Source of the DNA: an uncultured Gammaproteobacteria bacterium
GTDB taxonomy: Bacteria > Pseudomonadota > Gammaproteobacteria > DRJJ01
Length of the DNA: 64,000 bases
Assembly: GCA_947258795.1 (NCBI GenBank)
Contig: CAMYJU010000002.1
Span: forward strand, 1-64,000
Direction of reading: 5' to 3'
How positions within the stretch are numbered: the first letter of the stretch is position 1; every line of letters starts with the position of its first letter. A program made the translations under genes and the position numbers. A model generated the notes under the pieces. The model made no database searches and was not told where the DNA came from. It was given only the letters and a program-made list of their open reading frames with translations. Positions 17,754-25,789 of the stretch are shown here, piece after piece.

Positions 17754-18203
17754 TCAACCACGTGTTATTGCATAGGTATAAAATTCCCAAGAACTCTGCT
17801 TTGCACCTAAAGCCTTATAGATTGACTGAGCTGCTTCATTACTCGCTGCCGTTACCCATTGCAGCCTCACTGCACCGTTAGTCTTTGCATATTTTTCGCA
17901 GTGCTTAATTAGTTCTGTAGCTATTCCCTGTTTGCGATACTCTTCAGATGTATACAGATCATTCATGACTGCCACCTTGCTTATAATTGATGAGGCATAG
18001 CTAAAATAGACTGTTGCAAACGCTACCAATTTTCCTTTTGTTCTGTAGCCAAAAAGGCAGCCTTTGTCTGATGAAATGCCAAACTGAGAGAAAAACTCTT
18101 TATTCTTATCATCATCAATATTATTTACTTCGTAGAATTCCTGATACTTCCTTATTAAAGGAAGCACTTCATCTAGATTGTTTTCATTTATTGGTTCAAT
18201 CAT
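17754..18203 (-). CDS. GNAT-family N-acetyltransferase
   Basis: This 149-residue protein has the GNAT fold. It carries the acetyl-CoA-binding motif A with LYTSEEYRKQGIATELIKH (Q/R-x-x-G-x-A pattern) and the downstream LQWVTAASNEAAQSIYKALG, where the conserved asparagine and tyrosine lie. The N-terminal strand-helix (DEVLPLIRKYQEFYEV) is also typical. The substrate cannot be told; cytoplasmic small-molecule or protein N-acetylation is known for the family. It leads a two-gene unit with the small exported protein. Confidence 0.9.
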   Translation of the reverse strand: MIEPINENNLDEVLPLIRKYQEFYEVNNIDDDKNKEFFSQFGISSDKGCLFGYRTKGKLVAFATVYFSYASSIISKVAVMNDLYTSEEYRKQGIATELIKHCEKYAKTNGAVRLQWVTAASNEAAQSIYKALGAKQSSWEFYTYAITRG

Positions 18204-18570
18204 TCCTGGTTTATTTTATATCATATGGTAGCCGAGATTCGGTCATATTAACGATTTTGAGGAGTTGCCATCGTGGGTCAAGACAGCTCGCCGGCTGTAA
18301 CCCATTACAGCCCCAAGATTGATAACCCCAGATCTTTTGGAAACGCCCGTTTATTCGGCATAATCAAAAAAGGTACCTCAACACCATGGGTCAGACCGGG
18401 ATTGATTCATAATACGCATATTACCCTCATTATAATTATTATTAACAGTAAGTTATATGTATTACTTAATGTAATATCTTGCCATTTTTGATATGCGGCA
18501 TTTTATCTTTCTCAGTATTTAAGCTGATTACGCTACCGGTGTATCACCACCTGTTATTCAGGCATTTGAT
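18204..18570. other. intergenic region with a strong short hairpin
   Basis: No gene is seen between the acetyltransferase and the GH63 gene. A perfect 8-bp stem, GGCTGTAA at 18293-18300 and TTACAGCC at 18305-18312, encloses CCCA. It lies about 90 bases upstream of the acetyltransferase start and may be part of its leader or an operator. The remaining sequence is AT-rich and featureless. Confidence 0.4.
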
Positions 18571-21273
18571 TCACAACATCTCTTCCACCCATGACGCGGT
18601 CTCACCCGTATCCAGTCCGCTCCAGGGCTGCACATCTTTTTCATAATGCCGCATGACCAGATTGGCCAATAGTCCTGTCCAACCTGTCTGGTGTGAGGCG
18701 CCGAGTCCCTGTCCTGTCTCGCTGTGAAAATACTCATAGTAAAAACTCAGATCACTCCATGTGTCGTCCGACTGGAAAGGGCTATCTCTTCTAAGTGCAG
18801 GTATCAGACCATTTTGGTCGCGGCGATAGAGGTTGACGAGACGCTGTGACAATAATTTAGCAACCTGTTTCAGATTAAGTTTCTCTCCTCCCATGCAGGG
18901 AACCGACACGGTAAAGTTGGGTCCGAGAAAACGATGGAATTTTTCAATGGCCTGAACAAGCGAGTAATTGGTCGGCATCCAGACCGGCCCGCGCCAGTTC
19001 GAGTTCCCCCCGAACAGCCCGGTATTCGATTCGCCAGGTACATATTCAATACTTGTATGCCCGATGCCCGGGATATAACCCAGATCCCTATGAGATTCGT
19101 GAATCTTGCTCAGGCTGCGAACACCATAGGGTGATAGAAACTGGTTTTCGTCTAGCAAGCGTTCGAGTATGCGCGGTAGCATGGAATGATCGACCAGTGA
19201 CAGAAGCCGTTCTCCCCGGTCGTTTTCCCATTCGGGGCAGGCGCAGATATAGCTGCCACGAAACAGACCACCTTTGTAGGTACTCAATAACTCTTTAAAA
19301 CGGGGTACGTGATTGAGCAATCGGTTGTCGATGACTTCTGATGCAAACAAAGGTATCAGCCCGACCCAGGAATACGCATCGATGTAATGCGCTTCACCGT
19401 TAGGCCCTACCAGCAGGTCCTTGAAGAAACCTGCCTCCATGTCCCACAGTGAGGTATGATGTTGCTCCTCGACACCGGCGATTGCATTGGCTATGGCGAG
19501 AAACTGCTGATAACAGAGAATCGCCATGTCTTCATAGTCCGGATCTTCCTCGCAGAGCTCGAGCGCCATGACTGTCATGTTCAGGGCAAACATGGCCATC
19601 CATCCAGTAGCGTCCGCTTGTTTTAGGCTATAGCCCTCTGGCAGACTGCGCGAGCGATCATAGACAGATATATTGTCCAGGCCAAGAAAGCCGCCTTCGA
19701 ACAGGTTATGCCCATGAATATCCTTACGGTTTATCCACCAGGAAAAATTCAGCAACAGTTTGTTAAACACTCGTTTCAGATAGCGCAGATCACCCTTTCC
19801 CCGTTGCACGCGCTCTGCCCTGAATACCTTTAGTGCGCCCATGGCATGCACCGGAGGATTTACATCACCAAATGCCCACTCATAGGCCGGGATCTGACCG
19901 TTCGCATTCATATAGCGTTCATTCAGCATCAGCTCGATCTGGTCTTTTGCGAAATCGATATCGACCAACGCCAGGGCCGCGCAATGATAGGCAAGGTCCC
20001 AGGCAGCAAACCATGGATACTCCCATTTGTCTGGCATACTGATGATGTCATGTGCTTTTAGATGTCTCCATTGACGATTGCGGCCCATGAACCTGGAAGC
20101 TGGAGGCGGCATCTGGTCACCCTTCAGCCAGCGATCGACATCATAGTGAAAGAACTGCTTGGTCCATATCATGCCGGCGAGCGAATTACGCAGAATACGC
20201 ATATCTTCCGGCCTGGCTTCAGGCAACAACTCGTCGTAGAAAACATCCGCTTCCGTGCGCCGGGTGGAGAGCACCCGTTCAACATCGGCAAAGGGGCTCT
20301 GCTTCAACTCTCTGGATAACAACAGATCGACACGAACCCACTGCCCTCCTTCAACGGTCAACTTGGTCGCAGCCCCGAATTTGGTGCCAGTCATGTCAGG
20401 ATTCACCGCGTTGTGTTCACCATCGATCAGATGACGGTGAAAAGCATCTTTTACAAAGGGCTGTCCGTTTGACACATTCCACAAACGTTGCGCGTTACTT
20501 TCATTCTCGGTGAACAACTGGTCCGCTGCCTGAGCGCCATAGAGGAAATACTTACCTAATTCCCCGTGTTCGGTTTCCACGAGCCACGCAGCACCTTCAG
20601 TGGGACTGTGGCTCTTCATCATCGGCTTGTCCTGTTCATCGCCCCAGGACCAGGTGTTGCGAAACCAGATTGTCGGAATCAGGGTTAACTCCGCCGTGTC
20701 CGGCCCACGATTGTACACATGGATGCGAATTTGAATTTCATGCGGCGAGGCCTTTGCATAGAAGATTTCAACGTCCCAATACCGGCCGTCATCCAGCACG
20801 CCACTATCGAGCAGATTGAACGGCGGCTGCAGCCGGTCTCTGGATAGATTCTCTTCGACGATTTGCTGATAGGGGAAAGCGGATTGCGGGTATTTATACA
20901 GATAACGCAAATAACTGTGGCTCGGAGTGGCGTCCCGATAAAAGTAGTACTCCTTGACATCCTCGCCGCGGTTACCCTGGTTCCCCGTTAGTCCGAATGC
21001 GCGCTCCTTGATTATCGGGTCCTTGCCGTTCCACAATGCCAATGAAAAGCAAAGATACTGGTTAATATCGGAGATCCCCCCCAGCCCGTCTTCATTCCAC
21101 CGATAGGCTCTTGAACGCGACTGATCATGATCAAAAGACTCCCATGCGGTACCTCCCTGACTGTAATCCTCGCGTACGGTACCCCAGGCCCGTTCACTGA
21201 GATATGGTCCCCACAGCTGCCAGTCGGCATCTCCCTTACGTTGCTGTTCCAGTCTTTTGCGCTCTTCATTCAT
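18571..21273 (-). CDS. GH63-type (MGH1-like) glucosidase
   Basis: This 900-residue protein matches the bacterial GH63/MGH1-like glucosidase family. It opens with ERKRLEQQRKGDADWQLWGP and LSERAWGTVREDYS, and contains the (alpha/alpha)6-barrel regions DKWEYPWFAAWDLAYHCA, NPPVHAMGALKVFRAE, GGNSNWRGPVWMPTNYSL and a C-terminal HQTGWTGLLANL. The acidic residues in the FAAWD and YEW stretches are plausible catalytic residues of this fold. Such enzymes hydrolyse terminal alpha-glucosyl or related bonds; the exact linkage here is unknown. No signal peptide is seen, so it should be cytoplasmic. Its ATG overlaps the TGA of the debranching gene by four bases (ATGA), showing translational coupling in the sugar operon. 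Confidence 0.9.
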   Translation of the reverse strand: MNEERKRLEQQRKGDADWQLWGPYLSERAWGTVREDYSQGGTAWESFDHDQSRSRAYRWNEDGLGGISDINQYLCFSLALWNGKDPIIKERAFGLTGNQGNRGEDVKEYYFYRDATPSHSYLRYLYKYPQSAFPYQQIVEENLSRDRLQPPFNLLDSGVLDDGRYWDVEIFYAKASPHEIQIRIHVYNRGPDTAELTLIPTIWFRNTWSWGDEQDKPMMKSHSPTEGAAWLVETEHGELGKYFLYGAQAADQLFTENESNAQRLWNVSNGQPFVKDAFHRHLIDGEHNAVNPDMTGTKFGAATKLTVEGGQWVRVDLLLSRELKQSPFADVERVLSTRRTEADVFYDELLPEARPEDMRILRNSLAGMIWTKQFFHYDVDRWLKGDQMPPPASRFMGRNRQWRHLKAHDIISMPDKWEYPWFAAWDLAYHCAALALVDIDFAKDQIELMLNERYMNANGQIPAYEWAFGDVNPPVHAMGALKVFRAERVQRGKGDLRYLKRVFNKLLLNFSWWINRKDIHGHNLFEGGFLGLDNISVYDRSRSLPEGYSLKQADATGWMAMFALNMTVMALELCEEDPDYEDMAILCYQQFLAIANAIAGVEEQHHTSLWDMEAGFFKDLLVGPNGEAHYIDAYSWVGLIPLFASEVIDNRLLNHVPRFKELLSTYKGGLFRGSYICACPEWENDRGERLLSLVDHSMLPRILERLLDENQFLSPYGVRSLSKIHESHRDLGYIPGIGHTSIEYVPGESNTGLFGGNSNWRGPVWMPTNYSLVQAIEKFHRFLGPNFTVSVPCMGGEKLNLKQVAKLLSQRLVNLYRRDQNGLIPALRRDSPFQSDDTWSDLSFYYEYFHSETGQGLGASHQTGWTGLLANLVMRHYEKDVQPWSGLDTGETASWVEEML

Positions 21274-23297
21274 TCAGCTAACCCCCGCTTATCAGATTTC
21301 TTCAGCTCGAGATTCCACCAGGCCTCCAGCGTGCAGGCCACAGACCATGCCTGAGATGGCGCCCCTCGTGGCGTGTGTGGCTCATCACCATCGAAAATCT
21401 CACTGATGGTTCCAATCCCTGCCTCACTCAAGTGCGCTTCCAATGGTTCTAATCGTTGTTGAGCGCGATGCGCATCGTTGGTCACCCGGAATTCTGCCAG
21501 CGCATAATGCCCGAGTAGCCATGCCCACACGGTTCCCTGATGGTAGCTGCCATCCCGCTGTGCCACGTCGCCCTCGTAGCGACCGACATACTTTTGATCT
21601 GACGACGCGAGAGAGCGAAGCCCGACCGGTGTCAGCAGTTCACGTTCGCACACATCAACGATAGACTGCATCACAGACCGGGATGAGACTGGTGAAAACG
21701 GCAGACTGACGGCGAACAACTGATTCGGTCGGATGGAGGCGTCGTTGCCTTCCGGTCCGTTAAGTACATCGTATAGTCCAAGCCCGTCTTCCCGGACATA
21801 TTTACTGAAACCTTTGCCAGTCTTTTGAGCCATCGCTTTGTATTCATCATCCGGCAAGTCCAATTGTTTGCAAAAAATCACCATTGAACTTAGCGCATTA
21901 AACCAGAGCGCGTTGATCTCAACCGGTTTTCCATGCCGGGGTGTAATCACACGTCCATTGACTTTGGCGTCCATCCAGGTCAACTGCTGACCCGTAACCC
22001 CTGCCATTATCAATCCGTCCTTTGGATCCATCGCAATTCCGTAACGTGTTCCGTCACGGTAGTAATGGATAATCTGCTGCAAAGCAGGAAACACATTGCG
22101 TATCGCATCGACGTCACCGCTCAGTTCAAAGTAAGCCCGCCACGCGTCGATGAACCATAGCGCCGCATCGACGGTATTATACTCAGGCTCGTCGCCGTCG
22201 CCCGGAAACATATTCGGGAGCATGCCTTTGCTGATATATGAAACAAAGGTGTTAAGAATTCTCAATGCAATGTCATGCCGGCCCGTCGCCAGGCACAAAC
22301 CGGGCAAGGCAATCATGGTATCCCGCCCCCAGTCGCCGAACCAGGGATAGCCTGCGATGATTGAATAAGGTTCATCATCTTCTGTGCCGAGTCTTGTGAA
22401 TACGAAGCTGTCGGCTGCAATCACCAATCGGCGAATCCATGCCGGCGTTACCTCTTTGTCTACACCCGGTAAGGACTTTGCCTGGAGTTCCGTAACGCGT
22501 TTCTGCTCGGCCTCAATCACACCACCACAATCCAGATCAAGCGAGCGCTCAGTCCCTGCGATAATCCCAGTCCATCGATCGGCGTGTAATTCAATTTCAG
22601 CGAATCCCACGCGAACATGATTGTCGATATATTCCAGGCCCCTTGCCTGCTCCATCTGGAGAAAGAAATTTTCGATCCAGGTGTTATCGACTTGATACTG
22701 CGCATTGGAACCCTGTATCAAGAGGTCATTGCCTTGAGGGAGGGTCACCCTTAAACCATCCTCGATTGGATGAACCGAGAGTTCGAAATCTCTGGCACGG
22801 TTCACATGATGGTGATCACGAAAGCTGGCAACAAGGCCCAATCGAATCCTCGGCTGTTTGTCCCATGCGTCCAGTCCCTCAGAAACGCGATAAGCAATAC
22901 ATGTCGCATTGCGGCCATGCAGCATGCAAATTCTCTGCTCGATGAGCAGGTTGTCAACACGGAAACGCCAGACTGGAATGTTGCCATCGATAAAGAATTC
23001 CTCGTTAGATTGATAACCTTGTGGATTATAACCACCTTCACCCCAGTGGTTGGTGTGTAACGGAATCACGCCATCGTCCAGGAGAAGATCCGCATCGGCC
23101 TTGGCAAACAGCAGCACCCTGCCGAGCGGCGGAAACAAAGGTGCGATCAACAGTCCGTGGTAACGGCGGCCAAGCACACCGGTTACGGTTCCGCTCGCGT
23201 AACCACCCAAACCGTTGGCCAGCCACCATTCACGATTATCTGACTCGACAGGATTCATGCAAATATCCCGCCCCAAACGAATACTGTAATGACTCAT
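21270..23297 (-). CDS. glycogen-debranching-type amylo-alpha-1,6-glucosidase
   Basis: This protein is about 675 residues. I chose the ATG at 23297 (MSHYSIRLG), six bases after AGG; an in-frame TTG at 23315 is less likely. The N-terminal domain has REWWLANGLGGYASGTVTG and RRYHGLLIAP, hallmarks of archaeal/bacterial-type glycogen debranching enzymes. The C-terminal (alpha/alpha)6 domain has IAGYPWFGDWGRDTMIALPG (catalytic region with W-G-R-D-T) and SYHQGTVWAWLLGHY. It should cleave alpha-1,6-linked glucose at branch points in the cytoplasm. It is translationally coupled to the GH63 gene and follows the dehydrogenase by 27 bases. Confidence 0.92.
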   Translation of the reverse strand: MSHYSIRLGRDICMNPVESDNREWWLANGLGGYASGTVTGVLGRRYHGLLIAPLFPPLGRVLLFAKADADLLLDDGVIPLHTNHWGEGGYNPQGYQSNEEFFIDGNIPVWRFRVDNLLIEQRICMLHGRNATCIAYRVSEGLDAWDKQPRIRLGLVASFRDHHHVNRARDFELSVHPIEDGLRVTLPQGNDLLIQGSNAQYQVDNTWIENFFLQMEQARGLEYIDNHVRVGFAEIELHADRWTGIIAGTERSLDLDCGGVIEAEQKRVTELQAKSLPGVDKEVTPAWIRRLVIAADSFVFTRLGTEDDEPYSIIAGYPWFGDWGRDTMIALPGLCLATGRHDIALRILNTFVSYISKGMLPNMFPGDGDEPEYNTVDAALWFIDAWRAYFELSGDVDAIRNVFPALQQIIHYYRDGTRYGIAMDPKDGLIMAGVTGQQLTWMDAKVNGRVITPRHGKPVEINALWFNALSSMVIFCKQLDLPDDEYKAMAQKTGKGFSKYVREDGLGLYDVLNGPEGNDASIRPNQLFAVSLPFSPVSSRSVMQSIVDVCERELLTPVGLRSLASSDQKYVGRYEGDVAQRDGSYHQGTVWAWLLGHYALAEFRVTNDAHRAQQRLEPLEAHLSEAGIGTISEIFDGDEPHTPRGAPSQAWSVACTLEAWWNLELKKSDKRGLAE

Positions 23298-23324
23298 GGT
23301 TACCTGCGTATGCAAAGAAATAGA

Positions 23325-24140
23325 TCAGCCACCCTCACGGAAACCGGGATATAGTGTCATTCCGCCATCGATATACAGTGTCGTCCCGGTCATGTAATCA
23401 GACGCATCGGACGCCAGCCATACCGCCGCATGTCCAATGTCCATCGGGTCGCCAACTCTCTGATAAGGGATAAGTGTTAATAACTCTGCTTCAGCTTCAT
23501 GGGTCTCCCAAGCATGTCGATTGATCGGCGTCTTTATCGCCCCAGGTGAGATGCCATTGACGCGAATTCGGTTATGGGCAACTTCTTGGGCGAGGCTCTT
23601 CATGAACATCAGAAGCCCACCTTTCGACGTCGCGTAATTCACATGCCCTGCCCACGGGACGATGTCGTGAACCGAGGACATGCAGATAATCTTGCCGGCT
23701 GCACAGGATATGTCGCTAATCACGCCCCTTCGATTGAACTCGTTGACCGCTTCCCGGGCACAGAGGAACTGGCCAGTCAGATTCACAGCCAGTACTTTAT
23801 TCCATTGCTCCAGTGTCATCTCGTGAAAAGGCGCATCCCATTGAATACCGGCATTGGCGACGAGGATGTCGATACTTCCCCAGGCATCGATCATCTCACT
23901 GAACATTCGCTTGACATCGTCTTCGATACTTACATCCGCCTGAATCGCTATCGCCGTACCGCCTTCGGCTTCGATCTCGTTAACGAGTTGGTCTGCTCCT
24001 ACCGCATCCGAAACATAGTTCACCACGACCTTCGCGCCTACTTTGGCGAGCGCACGACAGACAGCTGCACCAATCCCCGAGCTACCCCCGGTCACGAGGG
24101 CTCTCTGACCCTTAAGCAGTTCTTGTGTATAAAAGTTCAT
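23325..24140 (-). CDS. short-chain dehydrogenase, glucose 1-dehydrogenase type
   Basis: This 271-residue SDR has the NAD(P)-binding TGGSSGIG near residues 17-24, the NAG motif (LVANAGIQ), catalytic Ser in CMSSVHD and YxxxK in NYATSKGG, then the ISPGAIKTPINR and TGTTLYIDGG segments. It resembles Bacillus-type glucose 1-dehydrogenases. Because its neighbours encode a gluconolactonase-type SMP-30 protein and a gluconokinase, oxidation of beta-D-glucose to glucono-lactone is the best inference. The start has a strong AGGAGG site seven bases upstream. It lies 60 bases after the SMP-30 gene. Confidence 0.9.
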   Translation of the reverse strand: MNFYTQELLKGQRALVTGGSSGIGAAVCRALAKVGAKVVVNYVSDAVGADQLVNEIEAEGGTAIAIQADVSIEDDVKRMFSEMIDAWGSIDILVANAGIQWDAPFHEMTLEQWNKVLAVNLTGQFLCAREAVNEFNRRGVISDISCAAGKIICMSSVHDIVPWAGHVNYATSKGGLLMFMKSLAQEVAHNRIRVNGISPGAIKTPINRHAWETHEAEAELLTLIPYQRVGDPMDIGHAAVWLASDASDYMTGTTLYIDGGMTLYPGFREGG

Positions 24141-24200
24141 AAAGCCTCCTTTTTGGGCACTGTCTTTTTTGCGTTGTTGTCTGATACAAGGCTTGAGCCG

Positions 24201-25049
24201 CTACGGTAATCCGGCCCCAGCGACATCCACATCGACACATTCTATACAGCCCGATTTGCGGCTCACGGCCTCTCGCGGATCATCTGTTTCAGACGTACAG
24301 ATGTAAAGAGTTTCTCGATTCTCTCCGCCGAGCATGCAGGCATAAGGCACTCCTTGGGTCGAGCACGTGGCCAACCGCTCACCGCCACGTTTAACTCGAA
24401 ACAGCTCGTTCGTGCCGGGCGATGCGACCCAAATCATACCTTCTTCATCCAGGCAGATTCCATCGGGTGTCGCAGCTCCGAGATCGGCCCAAAGCACGGA
24501 TGACGCCGCCGATCCATCGGGCCGTAGTCGAAACTCAGTCAATCGATGCGCGAAAGTCTCTGCCACGATCAGGCTGTCGTTATCCGGAGGAATCACACAG
24601 CCGTTCGGAAAAACCACGGAATCATCGAACAAGGAGATATCACCACCTGGCCCGATCATTATTAATTCCGCCTTTTTCTGTGCCTCACCGCCATGCAGAT
24701 CGAATCCAAAGTTTCCGACATAAACCCTACCCTGTTTATCTACCACCATGTCATTACAGTGAAATGAAGCATGCCGGGAGAGATCTGCATAAGATACAAG
24801 TTGGCTGCCATCCCATTTCATCACGTGCCGATTGGTCATATATACCACCAGCAGAGTTCCATCCGGCAGCCACCCCAGCCCCCCAGGCAAATCACCTGTC
24901 CCGGCAATCGTCTTAAGGTCGCCATCCGAATCGATGCAATAGATACACCGATCATGTTGATCAGTGAACCAGAACCGATTCTCATGCCAACGTGGCCCCT
25001 CTGGAAACGCGAGTCCTTTAATCAATGGTGTCGCCGAGTACGTCTTCAT
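24201..25049 (-). CDS. SMP-30/gluconolactonase-family hydrolase
   Basis: This 282-residue six-bladed beta-propeller begins with GLAFPEGPRWHENRFWFTDQ, where the EGP glutamate ligates the divalent metal. Other conserved segments are CNDMVVDKQGRVYVGNFGFD (metal Asn/Asp) and TPDGICLDEEGMIWVA. SMP-30 enzymes hydrolyse sugar lactones; given the dehydrogenase and gluconokinase beside it, glucono-1,5-lactone to gluconate is the natural reading. It starts three bases after the gluconokinase stop, so they form one transcript. Confidence 0.92.
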   Translation of the reverse strand: MKTYSATPLIKGLAFPEGPRWHENRFWFTDQHDRCIYCIDSDGDLKTIAGTGDLPGGLGWLPDGTLLVVYMTNRHVMKWDGSQLVSYADLSRHASFHCNDMVVDKQGRVYVGNFGFDLHGGEAQKKAELIMIGPGGDISLFDDSVVFPNGCVIPPDNDSLIVAETFAHRLTEFRLRPDGSAASSVLWADLGAATPDGICLDEEGMIWVASPGTNELFRVKRGGERLATCSTQGVPYACMLGGENRETLYICTSETDDPREAVSRKSGCIECVDVDVAGAGLP

Positions 25050-25052
25050 GCT

Positions 25053-25571
25053 TCACTCACTTTCGAAAACTTGTTTGACCACCTCCGCCACCTGCTGTTG
25101 AGTGGAAAATTCCACAGGGACAATTATCGCGTCTTCGGGCGGTTCAAGCGTGGCGATTTGACTATCCAGCAGATCCGGTAACATATAGTGACCGTGCCGA
25201 TTGTGCAACCGATTTAGAATTACATCCTGCGCGCCGCACAGAAAAATGAACTGAACACCCTCCAATCCGTGGGTCAACCGATCCCGATAACCTTTCTTCA
25301 GGGCCGAACAGGCTACAACTGAGTGCACACCTTTACGTTGATTGTTTGCGATTTCTCTGTTGAGTTGATCCAGCCAGGGTCTACGGTCATCATTGTTTAG
25401 TGGTACACCTCGAGCCATCTTGTCCACATTTTCCTGGGGATGGAATTCATCTCCCTCGATAAACCGCCAAGCTAATGACTCAGACAGTGCGCGGCCCAAC
25501 GTGCTTTTACCCGTCCCAGATACACCCATAACAACGAGTGTTTTGACTGGTACTTTTGTTATTGATCGCAA
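25053..25571 (-). CDS. gntK: gluconokinase
   Basis: This 172-residue P-loop kinase has Walker A GVSGTGKS at residues 16-23, followed by FIEGDEFHPQENVDKMARG (the substrate-binding Gly-Asp and HPxxN pattern of gluconokinases), PLNNDDRRPWL and ACSALKKGYRD, then FLCGAQDVILNRL and the R-x-GHYM lid motif. It phosphorylates D-gluconate to 6-phosphogluconate with ATP in the cytoplasm. It is the first gene of the five-gene sugar operon and would feed the Entner-Doudoroff or pentose-phosphate route. Confidence 0.95.
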   Translation of the reverse strand: MRSITKVPVKTLVVMGVSGTGKSTLGRALSESLAWRFIEGDEFHPQENVDKMARGVPLNNDDRRPWLDQLNREIANNQRKGVHSVVACSALKKGYRDRLTHGLEGVQFIFLCGAQDVILNRLHNRHGHYMLPDLLDSQIATLEPPEDAIIVPVEFSTQQQVAEVVKQVFESE

Positions 25572-25612
25572 AGATTATCCTTGGTTTCAAGAAATTACAG
25601 TCAAAGATAAAA

Positions 25613-25789
25613 CTATCTTTTATCATTTGATTTAGACCGAAATTTTACTCTGACCTCAAACGTCTGATGTAGCTGGTTTAATGACGGCGGTAGTTGATCT
25701 TGTCGGTCCTTAAGTGGCAATTGCTTGTTTAGTCGTGTCAGATACTCATCAATATTAATAGTTTTTACATATATTAGCTGCTGTGTCAT
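25613..25789 (-). CDS. 58-residue ORF translationally coupled to mscK
   Basis: The ATG at 25789-25787 overlaps the TGA of the channel gene (ATGA), and the frame stays open to TAG at 25613. It encodes a basic, hydrophilic peptide starting MTQQLIYVKTINIDEYL and ending in KFRSKSNDKR. No domain is recognised. The four-base overlap argues for real translation, but its 3' part contains GAGGTCAGAGTAAAATTT, which looks like a dispersed repeat of the GGGGTC type, so the C-terminus may be repeat-derived. It could be a small regulatory or fortuitous peptide. Confidence 0.45.
   Translation of the reverse strand: MTQQLIYVKTINIDEYLTRLNKQLPLKDRQDQLPPSLNQLHQTFEVRVKFRSKSNDKR

Noticed and set aside
23574-24209. 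211-codon open frame on the plus strand
   Set aside because: Antisense to the dehydrogenase gene with intact SDR motifs; the translation shows no domain.
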